Under the pieces are notes generated by a model, which had not been told where the DNA came from, did not search any database, and worked only from the letters and a program-made list of their open reading frames with translations. A stretch of DNA of 64,000 bases, from positions 744,001 through 808,000 of the forward strand of contig OZ254080.1 in NCBI GenBank assembly GCA_965267485.1, read 5' to 3'. The position numbers and the translations under genes are program-made. Positions 15,679 through 23,791 of this stretch are shown here, one piece after another. Every line of letters begins with the position of its first letter. Position 1 is the first letter of the stretch. The DNA comes from JANQJA01 sp965267485. GTDB taxonomy: Bacteria > Pseudomonadota > Gammaproteobacteria > Pseudomonadales > Azotimanducaceae.

Positions 15679-17124
15679 TCAGCGCTCGAGCCGCGCCTTT
15701 ACGATTTCGTTTACCTGCTGCGGGTTCGCCTTGCCGCCCGTTTCCTTCATGACCTGACCTACGAAGAACCCCAGCAGTTTGGTCTTGCCGCCCCGGTACT
15801 GCTCGACCTGCCCGGGATTGTCGGCAATGATCCTGTCGATGACGGGCTCGAGCGACGAGGCGTCACTGACCTGTTTCAATCCTTCGCGTTCGATGTATTC
15901 ATCAACGGTCGCCGCCTGCTGATCCCAGAGTGCATCGAACACCTGTTTGGCGATCTTGCCCGAGATCGTGCCGTCGTCGATCCGCGTGACGATCTGTGCG
16001 AGCACCGCTGCGGGTACCGGCGAGTCCGCGATGTCGACCTCGGCGCGATTGAGCCGTCCCAGCAGCTCGACCCTGACCCAGTTGGCGGCGCTGCGACCGT
16101 TGCCGCTGGCTGACGCGGTTTCCTCGAAGTAGTCGGCGAGTCGCCGGGACGAGGTGAGCACAAGGGCATCGGCTTCGGGAATCCCGTAGTCGACCACAAA
16201 GCGCGCTGCTCGCGTCGTCGGCAGCTCGGGCAGGCTGCTCGCGACGTCGTCGATGAACGACTGCTCCAGTACGATCGGAAGCAGGTCGGGTTCCGGAAAG
16301 TACCGGTAGTCCATCGACGTTTCCTTGCTTCGCATCGTTCTTGTCTCGCCGCGCTCGGTATCGAAAAGCAGGGTTTCCTGCCGAATCGAACCGCCAGACT
16401 CCAATACCTCGATCTGTCGTTCGATCTCGTAGTCAATCGCCTGCTCCAGAAAGCGAAATGAGTTCAGGTTCTTGATCTCTGTCCGGGTTCCGAGCTCGGT
16501 CTCTCCGGTGGGGCGCACGGAGACGTTCGCGTCACACCGGAAGGAGCCTTGCGCCATGTTGCCATCGGACACGTCGAGCCAGGTGACGAGCGAGTGGATC
16601 TTTCTGGCGTACTCGACAGCCGCTTCTGTCGACCTCATGTCGGGCTCAGAAACGATTTCGATAAGGGGTGTGCCGGCGCGGTTCAGATCGATGCCGGACT
16701 GGTTGTGAAAGTCTTCATGCAGTGATTTCCCTGCGTCTTCCTCGAGGTGGGCCCGCGTGATTCTCACGGTGACCGTCTCGCCGCTGGCGAGCGGAACCTC
16801 GACGCTGCCGCCCGTGACGATGGGCGCGGCCAGCTGTGTGATCTGATAGCCCTTCGGCAGATCCGGGTAGAAGTAGTTCTTGCGATCAAAAGCGGAGGTG
16901 CGATTGATCTCGGCGCCGACGGCGAGACCAAAGGCGATGGCCTTCCTGAACACCTCCCGGTTGACGACCGGGAGTACGCCCGGGAAACCGAGATCGATCA
17001 GGCTGGCCTGCGTGTTGGGTGCCGCGCCAAAAGCAGTTGAAGCGCCGGAGAAAATCTTCGATGCCGTGTTGAGCTGCGTATGAATCTCGAGGCCGATGAC
17101 GACCTCCCATCCGGAATGACTCAC
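15679..17124 (-). CDS. gatB: Asp-tRNA(Asn)/Glu-tRNA(Gln) amidotransferase subunit B
   Basis: GatB binds the misacylated tRNA and activates the Glu or Asp side chain, using ammonia channelled from GatA. The 481 residues include GLEIHTQLNT near the N-terminus, the cradle motifs FYPDLPKGYQ, LEEDAGKSLH, DLNRAGTPLIEIVSEPD and MDYRYFPEPDL, and the YqeY-like tail ending in QQVNEIVKARLE. The start overlaps the gatA stop by four bases. It is the last gene of a gatC-gatA-gatB operon. Confidence 0.98.
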   Translation of the reverse strand: MSHSGWEVVIGLEIHTQLNTASKIFSGASTAFGAAPNTQASLIDLGFPGVLPVVNREVFRKAIAFGLAVGAEINRTSAFDRKNYFYPDLPKGYQITQLAAPIVTGGSVEVPLASGETVTVRITRAHLEEDAGKSLHEDFHNQSGIDLNRAGTPLIEIVSEPDMRSTEAAVEYARKIHSLVTWLDVSDGNMAQGSFRCDANVSVRPTGETELGTRTEIKNLNSFRFLEQAIDYEIERQIEVLESGGSIRQETLLFDTERGETRTMRSKETSMDYRYFPEPDLLPIVLEQSFIDDVASSLPELPTTRAARFVVDYGIPEADALVLTSSRRLADYFEETASASGNGRSAANWVRVELLGRLNRAEVDIADSPVPAAVLAQIVTRIDDGTISGKIAKQVFDALWDQQAATVDEYIEREGLKQVSDASSLEPVIDRIIADNPGQVEQYRGGKTKLLGFFVGQVMKETGGKANPQQVNEIVKARLER

Positions 17125-18575
17125 GCTGCACCTCCCTCCGGTCGCCTCGAGTGCCAGTCGGTTTGCTGCTGGAACCGGTGCGCGGCGTTCAGCAATCGCG
17201 CCTCGTCCAGGTAGTTTCCGATGAGTTGCAGACCGACGGGCAGGTTGCCTTCAAAGCCGGCAGGAATCGACATGGCGGGCACCCCGGCGAGGCTCGCGGG
17301 AATCGTGAAGATGTCCTGAAGGTACATGGCAATGGGATCATCGACCTTGTCGCCAAGCGTGAATGCGGGTGAGGGCGATACCGGCCCCGCGATGATATCG
17401 ACAGATTCGAACGCGCTGATGAAATCGTTCTTGATCAGCCGGCGAACCTGCTGCGCCTTCCGGTAATAGGCATCGTAGTAGCCCGCAGACAGTGCGAATG
17501 CGCCGACCATGATGCGCTGTTTGACCTCGGTCCCGAAACCCTCGCTCCGCGATCGTCGATAGAGGTCCTCGATGTCTTCGGGATCCTCGCAGCGGTGCCC
17601 GAAACGCACGCCATCGAATCGGGACAGGTTTGCCGAGCACTCCGCTGGCGCAATGACGTAGTAGGTGGGTACCGCAAACCGGGTATGGGGCAGGCTCACG
17701 TCGCGCAGCGTCGCGCCCAGCCCCTCGAATACCTTCAGTGATTCCTGGATGCTGGCCTGTGCCGCTGCGCTCAGGCCATCGGCGAAATATTCCTGGCAGA
17801 CCCCGATGGTCATCCCCTCGAGAGAATTGTTCAGCGTTTCGAGATAGTCCGGAACGTCCGCATCGAGGCTGGTTGAGTCCCTGTCGTCGAAGCCTGCCAT
17901 GTGGGCCAGCACGAGCGCCGCGTCCTCTGCGGTACGCGTGATCGGACCCGCCTGGTCAAGGCTCGAGCCGAAGGCGATCATGCCCCAGCGCGAGACGCGG
18001 CCGTACGTGGGTTTGATGCCGGTCACGCCGCACAGTGCAGAGGGCTGACGGATCGAACCACCGGTATCGGTGCCGGTGGCGACCGGCGTCAGGCCTGCAG
18101 CCACTGCCGCTGCAGAACCGCCGGATGATCCGCCGGGTACCCGTGTGGTGTCCCATGGGTTCCGGACCGCGCCGTAGTAGCTGTTCTCGTTCGACGAACC
18201 CATCGCGAACTCGTCCATATTCGTCTTGCCGAGCATGACGGTGCCCGCGCGCTTCAGGCGCTCGACGACAGTCGCGTCATACGGTGAGACGAAGTTGTCG
18301 AGCATACGGGAGCCTGCGGTCGTGCGAACGTCTTCGGTGCAGAAGATGTCCTTGTGGCCAATGGGCACGCCGGCGAGCGGGCCGGCGTCACCGCGGCTCC
18401 GCGCCTCGTCGGCGGCGCGCGCGGAGGAGAGCGCGCTCTCGTCACAGACGGTGATGAACGCGTTCAGGGTCCCGTCCTCCGACCGGATGCGCTCAAGGTA
18501 CCGGGTCGTCAGTTCGACGGCGCTCGCCTTGCCGGCTTCGAGCAGCGCCAGCGTCTCGGCAATGGTCTCGCTCAT
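17121..18575 (-). CDS. gatA: Asp-tRNA(Asn)/Glu-tRNA(Gln) amidotransferase subunit A
   Basis: GatA is the amidase-signature glutaminase of the GatCAB complex. The 484 residues carry the Ser-cisSer-Lys triad: K75 in PIGHKDIF, S150 in PGGSSGGSAA and S174 in GTDTGGSIRQP. These are offset by a constant four from the well-studied S. aureus enzyme (K79, S154, S178). Four-base overlaps join it to gatC upstream and gatB downstream. The operon implies that Gln-tRNA or Asn-tRNA, or both, is made by transamidation here. Confidence 0.98.
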   Translation of the reverse strand: MSETIAETLALLEAGKASAVELTTRYLERIRSEDGTLNAFITVCDESALSSARAADEARSRGDAGPLAGVPIGHKDIFCTEDVRTTAGSRMLDNFVSPYDATVVERLKRAGTVMLGKTNMDEFAMGSSNENSYYGAVRNPWDTTRVPGGSSGGSAAAVAAGLTPVATGTDTGGSIRQPSALCGVTGIKPTYGRVSRWGMIAFGSSLDQAGPITRTAEDAALVLAHMAGFDDRDSTSLDADVPDYLETLNNSLEGMTIGVCQEYFADGLSAAAQASIQESLKVFEGLGATLRDVSLPHTRFAVPTYYVIAPAECSANLSRFDGVRFGHRCEDPEDIEDLYRRSRSEGFGTEVKQRIMVGAFALSAGYYDAYYRKAQQVRRLIKNDFISAFESVDIIAGPVSPSPAFTLGDKVDDPIAMYLQDIFTIPASLAGVPAMSIPAGFEGNLPVGLQLIGNYLDEARLLNAAHRFQQQTDWHSRRPEGGAA

Positions 18576-18859
18576 TCGACCACCCTGGGTACGAGGTACA
18601 GACCGCGCTCCGTTTCCGGCGCGACGGCCTGATAGCGTTCGTGCTGGTCGGTTTCTGTCACGCGGTCCTCACGCAGGCGCTGGACTGCCTCGAGGGGATG
18701 GGCGAGAGGCTCGACGTTGTCGGTATCGACTTCCTGCAGCTGGTCGACGAGGTCGAGAATGCGGCTCATGCGCTCGACCATCGTGGCCTCGTCAGCCTCG
18801 TCGAGATGAAGTTTGGCGAGATCGGCCACCTGGCGGGCGACGTCTTTGTTGACTTCCAT
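18572..18859 (-). CDS. gatC: Asp-tRNA(Asn)/Glu-tRNA(Gln) amidotransferase subunit C
   Basis: GatC is the small belt subunit that holds GatA and GatB together. The 95 residues follow the family pattern: VARQVADLAKLHLDEADEA near the start, a central helix (MSRILDLVDQLQEVDT) and the loop VEPLAHPLE. A strong GGAGGTAGCT Shine-Dalgarno precedes the ATG. It heads the operon. The 275 bases between it and mreB must hold divergent promoters. Confidence 0.96.
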   Translation of the reverse strand: MEVNKDVARQVADLAKLHLDEADEATMVERMSRILDLVDQLQEVDTDNVEPLAHPLEAVQRLREDRVTETDQHERYQAVAPETERGLYLVPRVVE

Positions 18860-19134
18860 TAGCTACCTCCTGCGCGGGGCCAGAATGCTAATGATTTATC
18901 CATTTCGCGTCCATTATTCACGCTGCGAAGCTTCATTTTCGGTGCGTAACATCAGCGTTTCGTCCGATCGGGGTCAGGTCTGGCGTTTTTCGGCTGCTTT
19001 TTTGTCCTTTCCTTCTGATAAACTGGCCTGATTACTTGAGTAAAATCCTCAACAAATGATAGTGTTGCGTAACTTTTTGAATCTGATTGCTGAAGGGTTC
19101 CTCCCCCTCCAGCCTGCTCCCTTAAGGGTCAAAG

Positions 19135-20178
19135 ATGCCATTCTTTAAACGATTGCGGGGCATGTTCTCGAATGACCTGTCGATCGACCTGGGGACCGCC
19201 AACACGCTGATCTACGTACGCGAGCAGGGCATCGTGCTGAACGAGCCTTCCGTGGTGGCCATCCGGACCAACAACAACCAGAAGAGCGTTGCTGCCGTCG
19301 GCATCGACGCCAAGCGGATGCTGGGCCGTACGCCGGGCAACATCACGGCCATCCGCCCGCTGAAGGACGGCGTGATCGCTGACTTTCAGGTGACCGAGAA
19401 GATGCTTCAGCACTTCATCAAGAAAGTGCACGAGAATGCATTCATTCGACCCAGTCCCCGGGTACTCGTCTGTGTCCCTTGCCAGTCGACGGAAGTCGAA
19501 CGCCGCGCCATCAGGGAGTCGGTGGTCAGTGCCGGCGCGAGGGATGTTCGCCTGATCGAGGAGCCCATGGCCGCAGCGATCGGCGCCGGACTGCCGGTGC
19601 ACGAGGCGGTGGGTACGATGGTCGTCGACATTGGCGGCGGGACGACGGAAATCGCGGTCATCTCGCTGAACGGCGTCGTCTACGCACAATCTGTTCGCGT
19701 CGGCGGTGACCGGTTTGACGAAGCCATTACGACATATGTCCGGCGGACGCAGGGCAGCCTGATCGGCGATGCCACCGCCGAACGCATCAAGCAGGAAATC
19801 GGCACCGCGTTTCCGAGCAGTGAAGTCCGGGAGATCGACGTCCGTGGCCGAAATCTGGCAGAAGGGGTGCCGCGAAGTTTTACCCTGAACAGCAACGAGA
19901 TCCTCGAGGCGCTGCAGGAACCATTGTCCGTGATCGTCCAGGCCGTCAAGGGCGCGCTTGAACAGACACCACCGGAACTCGCATCCGACATTGCCGAGAG
20001 CGGTCTCGTACTGACCGGCGGCGGTTCGCTGCTGCGCGAGCTCGACCGCCTGCTCTCCAACGAGACCGGGCTGCCAGTCATTGTTGCAGAAGATCCGTTG
20101 ACCTGCGTCGCACGCGGGGGCGGCAAGGCGCTCGAACTCATGGACTCACGCGGCGACGATTTCCTGTCGATGCAGTAG
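19135..20178 (+). CDS. mreB: Rod-shape determining actin homologue MreB
   Basis: MreB polymerises under the inner membrane and directs sidewall peptidoglycan synthesis. The 347-residue length is typical. Motifs are DLGTANTLIYV (phosphate 1), the membrane-insertion N-terminus FFKRLRGMFSNDLS, VVDIGGGTTEIAVIS (phosphate 2) and LTGGGSLLRELD (adenosine). AAGGG precedes the ATG. mreC and mreD follow. A good sigma70 promoter is not evident in the upstream gap. Confidence 0.98.
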   Translation: MPFFKRLRGMFSNDLSIDLGTANTLIYVREQGIVLNEPSVVAIRTNNNQKSVAAVGIDAKRMLGRTPGNITAIRPLKDGVIADFQVTEKMLQHFIKKVHENAFIRPSPRVLVCVPCQSTEVERRAIRESVVSAGARDVRLIEEPMAAAIGAGLPVHEAVGTMVVDIGGGTTEIAVISLNGVVYAQSVRVGGDRFDEAITTYVRRTQGSLIGDATAERIKQEIGTAFPSSEVREIDVRGRNLAEGVPRSFTLNSNEILEALQEPLSVIVQAVKGALEQTPPELASDIAESGLVLTGGGSLLRELDRLLSNETGLPVIVAEDPLTCVARGGGKALELMDSRGDDFLSMQ

Positions 20179-20264
20179 CAGTCGCAGGACAGGAATGGTG
20201 AAACGACGACAGGGGTAAACCGATCAAGTCACTGTTTCTCGAGGAATCAACGATTGGCTACCAG

Positions 20265-21089
20265 ATGCTCGGCTTTGTCGTGGCATCAATCATCCTCATC
20301 TCCGTCGATCATCTCTCAAACCTCCTCGATGGCGTCCGCTCTGCGCTGACCGTCCTCGTGACCCCCGTATTCGTCGCCGCAGACTTTCCCAACCGGACGG
20401 TTACCGGTGTACAGGACCTCATCGCGACGCGCGACGACATGGCGCAGCGGATCATCGATCTCGAGAACGAACTGCTGCTGCTGCAGGCGAAGACCGAGAA
20501 GATGGCCTCGCTGACCTCAGAGAACAATCGTCTGCGTGCATTGCTCGGCTCCGCGGCCAAGCTGCAGGACAACGTCCTCGTGGCCGAACTGATCGGCGTC
20601 GACCCGGACCCCGTGAAACACGAGGTCATCATTGACAAGGGAACACGCGATGATGTGTTTGTCGGCCAGCCCGTACTCGATGCAGAGGGCCTCATGGGGC
20701 AGGTTATCGAAGCGGGTCCCTTCACGAGCCGGGTGCTCCTGATCAGCGATCCGACCCACGCGGTGCCGGTGCAGATCGTGCGCAGCAATCTCCGCCTCAT
20801 TGCGCAGGGCAGCGGAGCCTCACGCCAGCTCCAACTCATGCACGTCCAGAGCACGGCGGATATCGAGGTCGGGGATTTGCTCGTCAGTTCAGGGCTCGGT
20901 AACCGCTTTCCCGTGGGGTATCCGGTCGGCGTCGTCACCAGGATCGATTACGATCCGGGCAAGCCCTTTGCCGATGTCACCGCGGCGCCAGCGGCGTTGC
21001 TCGACCGCACCCGTCACGTCCTGCTGGTTTTCACCGATGACGGCGCTGGCACCGCGTCGCGGGAGGAGACCGATGGAAGGAGTGGCTGA
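20265..21089 (+). CDS. mreC: Rod-shape determining protein MreC (start uncertain; possible AUC start at 20223)
   Basis: MreC is a bitopic periplasmic scaffold linking MreB to the elongasome. From ATG 20265 it has 274 residues: a membrane helix at about 3-15, a coiled coil at about 50-85 (IIDLENELLLLQAKTEK, then SENNRLRALLG) and the beta-barrel domain with the IDKGTRDDVFVGQPV and GLGNRFPVGYPVGVV motifs. The first helix starts almost at residue 1, shorter than usual. The frame continues upstream as IKSLFLEESTIGYQ with AGGGG six bases before an ATC codon (20223), but no ATG, GTG or TTG occurs before the in-frame TGA at 20199. The real start may be the AUC. Confidence 0.93.
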   Translation: MLGFVVASIILISVDHLSNLLDGVRSALTVLVTPVFVAADFPNRTVTGVQDLIATRDDMAQRIIDLENELLLLQAKTEKMASLTSENNRLRALLGSAAKLQDNVLVAELIGVDPDPVKHEVIIDKGTRDDVFVGQPVLDAEGLMGQVIEAGPFTSRVLLISDPTHAVPVQIVRSNLRLIAQGSGASRQLQLMHVQSTADIEVGDLLVSSGLGNRFPVGYPVGVVTRIDYDPGKPFADVTAAPAALLDRTRHVLLVFTDDGAGTASREETDGRSG

Positions 21090-21582
21090 CATTCGCGCGA
21101 GTGGAACATGGGTCATTGCGGTCACCTTCCTGATCGCCATGGTGCTGACAGTGGTGTCGTTGCCGTTCGCAATGCCGGAGGAGGTCGGGTACCTGCGGCC
21201 GGAGTGGGTGGTGCTCACCCTGATCTACTGGGTGATTGCGCTGCCGCACCGGGTCGGCATTGTTGTCGCCTGGCTGCTCGGACTCATGGTGGATGTGCTG
21301 CTGGGTGACCTGCTTGGCCAGCATGGTGTCGCCTTCGTGATCGTTGCCTACGTCGCCCAGAATCTCTACCAGCGGCTGCGCATGTTCACCGTGTGGCAGC
21401 AAAGCGGCATCGTGTTCGCGATCGTCGGACTCAGCCAGTTGATCAACTTCTGGATTGAAAGTATCGCCGGACTGTCCGACTGGAGTCTGTGGTACCTGTT
21501 GCCGTCGATCGTCAGCGCACTCGTCTGGCCGTGGATCTACCTGATTCTGCGATACCTTCGACGCGTATTCGATGTGACGTGA
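21073..21582 (+). CDS. mreD: Rod-shape determining membrane protein MreD
   Basis: MreD is an inner-membrane partner of MreC. The 169 residues form about five helices, with the family core PEWVVLTLIYWVIALPHRVG, GLMVDVLLGDLLGQHG and the C-terminal LLPSIVSALVWPWIYLIL. The ATG at 21073 follows GGGAGGAG and overlaps the mreC end by 17 bases in another frame. Confidence 0.95.
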   Translation: MEGVADIRASGTWVIAVTFLIAMVLTVVSLPFAMPEEVGYLRPEWVVLTLIYWVIALPHRVGIVVAWLLGLMVDVLLGDLLGQHGVAFVIVAYVAQNLYQRLRMFTVWQQSGIVFAIVGLSQLINFWIESIAGLSDWSLWYLLPSIVSALVWPWIYLILRYLRRVFDVT

Positions 21583-21628
21583 GCCGTTTCGCTGGCGAGG
21601 CTCGGCATCGGCGATTAGACTCGGTGAT

Positions 21629-22237
21629 ATGAACCGTCCCGTGAAGACGCTCCTGACGCTGGGGTCGGGTTCCCCCAGACGCGCCGAACTGCTGCGCCAG
21701 CTTGGCCTCGATTTCGACGTGCTTCGGCCGGATATCGACGAAACACCACACGAAGGTGAGCGGGCAGGAGACTACGTGGCCAGGATGTCCCGATCCAAGT
21801 CGACGGCGATCCGCCCGGCGGTCTCGCCTGACCGCCTGGTCCTTTGTGCAGACACGACGGTGACGCTGGATGACAGGATTCTGGGCAAGCCCGATTCTGC
21901 CGCGGAGTGCGAGGACATGCTGATGCGCCTGTCGGGGCGTCGCCATTCGGTGCTGACCGCACTGTCTCTCGGGACTGCTGCAGAAACGCACAGTCAGGTC
22001 GTGGAAACTATCGTCGCGTTTCGACGCCTAACCAGAGAAGAGTGTCACGATTACTGGTTGACCGGAGAGCCGGTCGACAAGGCAGGCGGCTACGGTATTC
22101 AGGGCCTGGGTGCCACGTTGGTCGAATCGATAGCCGGCAGCTACAGCAACGTCGTCGGCCTGCCACTGATGGAGACCGCAACCGTGTTGCGGAAATTCGG
22201 CATCGATTGCCTGAAGCGGCAACGGAGACCGTCATGA
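21629..22237 (+). CDS. maf: Maf-type nucleoside triphosphate pyrophosphatase
   Basis: Maf/YhdE enzymes hydrolyse dTTP, UTP or modified nucleotides to monophosphates. The 202 residues show the nucleotide-binding LGSGSPRRAELL, the ADTTVTLDDRILGKP block with the catalytic Asp, SGRRHSVLTA and EPVDKAGGYGIQG. Gene order after mreD and before rng matches other gammaproteobacteria and favours the dTTP/UTP (YhdE-type) branch. The Shine-Dalgarno is weak. Confidence 0.95.
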   Translation: MNRPVKTLLTLGSGSPRRAELLRQLGLDFDVLRPDIDETPHEGERAGDYVARMSRSKSTAIRPAVSPDRLVLCADTTVTLDDRILGKPDSAAECEDMLMRLSGRRHSVLTALSLGTAAETHSQVVETIVAFRRLTREECHDYWLTGEPVDKAGGYGIQGLGATLVESIAGSYSNVVGLPLMETATVLRKFGIDCLKRQRRPS

Positions 22238-22270
22238 ACAGAATTTGCGAAAAACAGGAAAACACCCTCA

Positions 22271-23791
22271 ATGTCCGAAGAAGTGATCATCAGCGTTTCG
22301 CCGCACGAAACGCGGGTGGCAGTTGTCGCCCAGGGATTGTTGCAGGAGGTCTTTATTGAGCGTGCCCATACCCGCGGCACGCTCGGCAATGTCTACAAGG
22401 GAAAGGTCGTCCGGATACTGCCGGGCATGCAGAGCGCCTTTGTCGATATCGGCCAGGCGCGTGCCGCATTTGTGCACATCACTGATCTCGTGGATGCGCA
22501 CGACGCGGTTCAGGTAGATCGTGGTCCCGACTACACGTATCCGCCGATCACCGAGATCCTGCATGACGGCAAGGAAGTCCTGCTGCAGGTGACCAAGGAG
22601 CCCATCGGTACCAAGGGGGCCCGGGCCACGAGCAGCATCTCGCTGGCATCACGATTTCTCGTCTACCTGCCGGAAACGCCGAACATCGGCATCTCGCAGC
22701 GAATCGAAGATGCAGACGAGCGCGATCGCCTCCGGCAGGTATTGTCGACGATTGTCGATGAGGATCGGGGCGACGGCTTCATCGTGCGAACGGCGTCTGA
22801 AGGTGCGCTCGAGGAAGAGATCGTGCAGGACGCGGAACTGCTGCGCAAACGCTGGCTCGCCATTCGTGAACAGGCACGCGCCGCAAAGACGCCGTCGCTT
22901 GTGTTCGAGGATCTGCCGCTCCATTTGCGAATCATGCGCGATATCATCAATCGCGACACGCAGCGCATCATTGTCGATAACCGCGAGATCTTTGACGTCA
23001 TCGAACGGTTCGTTGTTGATGTGATTCCTGAACGCAAGGGCTGCGTCGAACTGTTCGAGGGCACTGTGCCGCTGTTCGACGACCAGAATCTCGAGGACCA
23101 GATCGAGGCTGCGCTGGATCGAAAAGTGCCGCTCAAGTCGGGTGGCTACCTGATCATCGACCAGACCGAGGCGATGACGACCGTCGACGTGAATACCGGG
23201 GCGTTTGTCGGGCGACGGGATCTCGAGGAGACCATCTACCGCACAAATCTCGAAGCAGCGGCAGCGATTCCGCGACAGCTGCGCCTGAGGAATATCGGCG
23301 GCATTGTCATCATCGATTTCATCGACATGATCGACGACGAACACAAGCGGCAGGTGCTTCGTACGCTCGAAAAGGGTCAGCTGGCGGACCGCGTCAAATG
23401 GAACATCAGCGAAATCTCGGCGCTAGGACTCGTCGAGATGACGCGCAAGCGTACTCACGAAAGCCTGCTGAAGATGATGTGCACGACGTGCCCCTCCTGC
23501 CAGGGCAAGGGCTTTGTCAAAACCGCGGAGTCGGTCTGCATCGAGATCTTCCGGGAGATCCAGCGAAAGGCGGGCGAGTTCAGCGACAACGACTGCGTCG
23601 TCATGGCTTCCCAGACCGTCGTCGACAGGCTGCTCGACGAGGACGCGCCCTGGTTGCGTGAACTTGAGCAGGCGCTCGGTACCGATATCAGGTTGCAGGT
23701 GGAGGCCAGCTACAGTCAGGAGCAGTTCGACGTGGTACTCGCGCAGCGCCGTAAACGCAGGCAGCACAAGGGTTACCCCGGAGGCAGTTGA
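22271..23791 (+). CDS. rng: Ribonuclease G
   Basis: RNase G is the endoribonuclease that matures the 16S rRNA 5' end and cuts some mRNAs. The 506-residue length fits RNase G and lacks the RNase E scaffold tail. An S1 domain at about 35-125 contains GNVYKGKVVRILPGMQSAFVDIG. The catalytic DNase I-like part has VDVNTGAFVGR, and the Zn-link motif MCTTCPSCQGKG lies near residue 400. The stop overlaps the start of the next gene. Confidence 0.97.
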   Translation: MSEEVIISVSPHETRVAVVAQGLLQEVFIERAHTRGTLGNVYKGKVVRILPGMQSAFVDIGQARAAFVHITDLVDAHDAVQVDRGPDYTYPPITEILHDGKEVLLQVTKEPIGTKGARATSSISLASRFLVYLPETPNIGISQRIEDADERDRLRQVLSTIVDEDRGDGFIVRTASEGALEEEIVQDAELLRKRWLAIREQARAAKTPSLVFEDLPLHLRIMRDIINRDTQRIIVDNREIFDVIERFVVDVIPERKGCVELFEGTVPLFDDQNLEDQIEAALDRKVPLKSGGYLIIDQTEAMTTVDVNTGAFVGRRDLEETIYRTNLEAAAAIPRQLRLRNIGGIVIIDFIDMIDDEHKRQVLRTLEKGQLADRVKWNISEISALGLVEMTRKRTHESLLKMMCTTCPSCQGKGFVKTAESVCIEIFREIQRKAGEFSDNDCVVMASQTVVDRLLDEDAPWLRELEQALGTDIRLQVEASYSQEQFDVVLAQRRKRRQHKGYPGGS

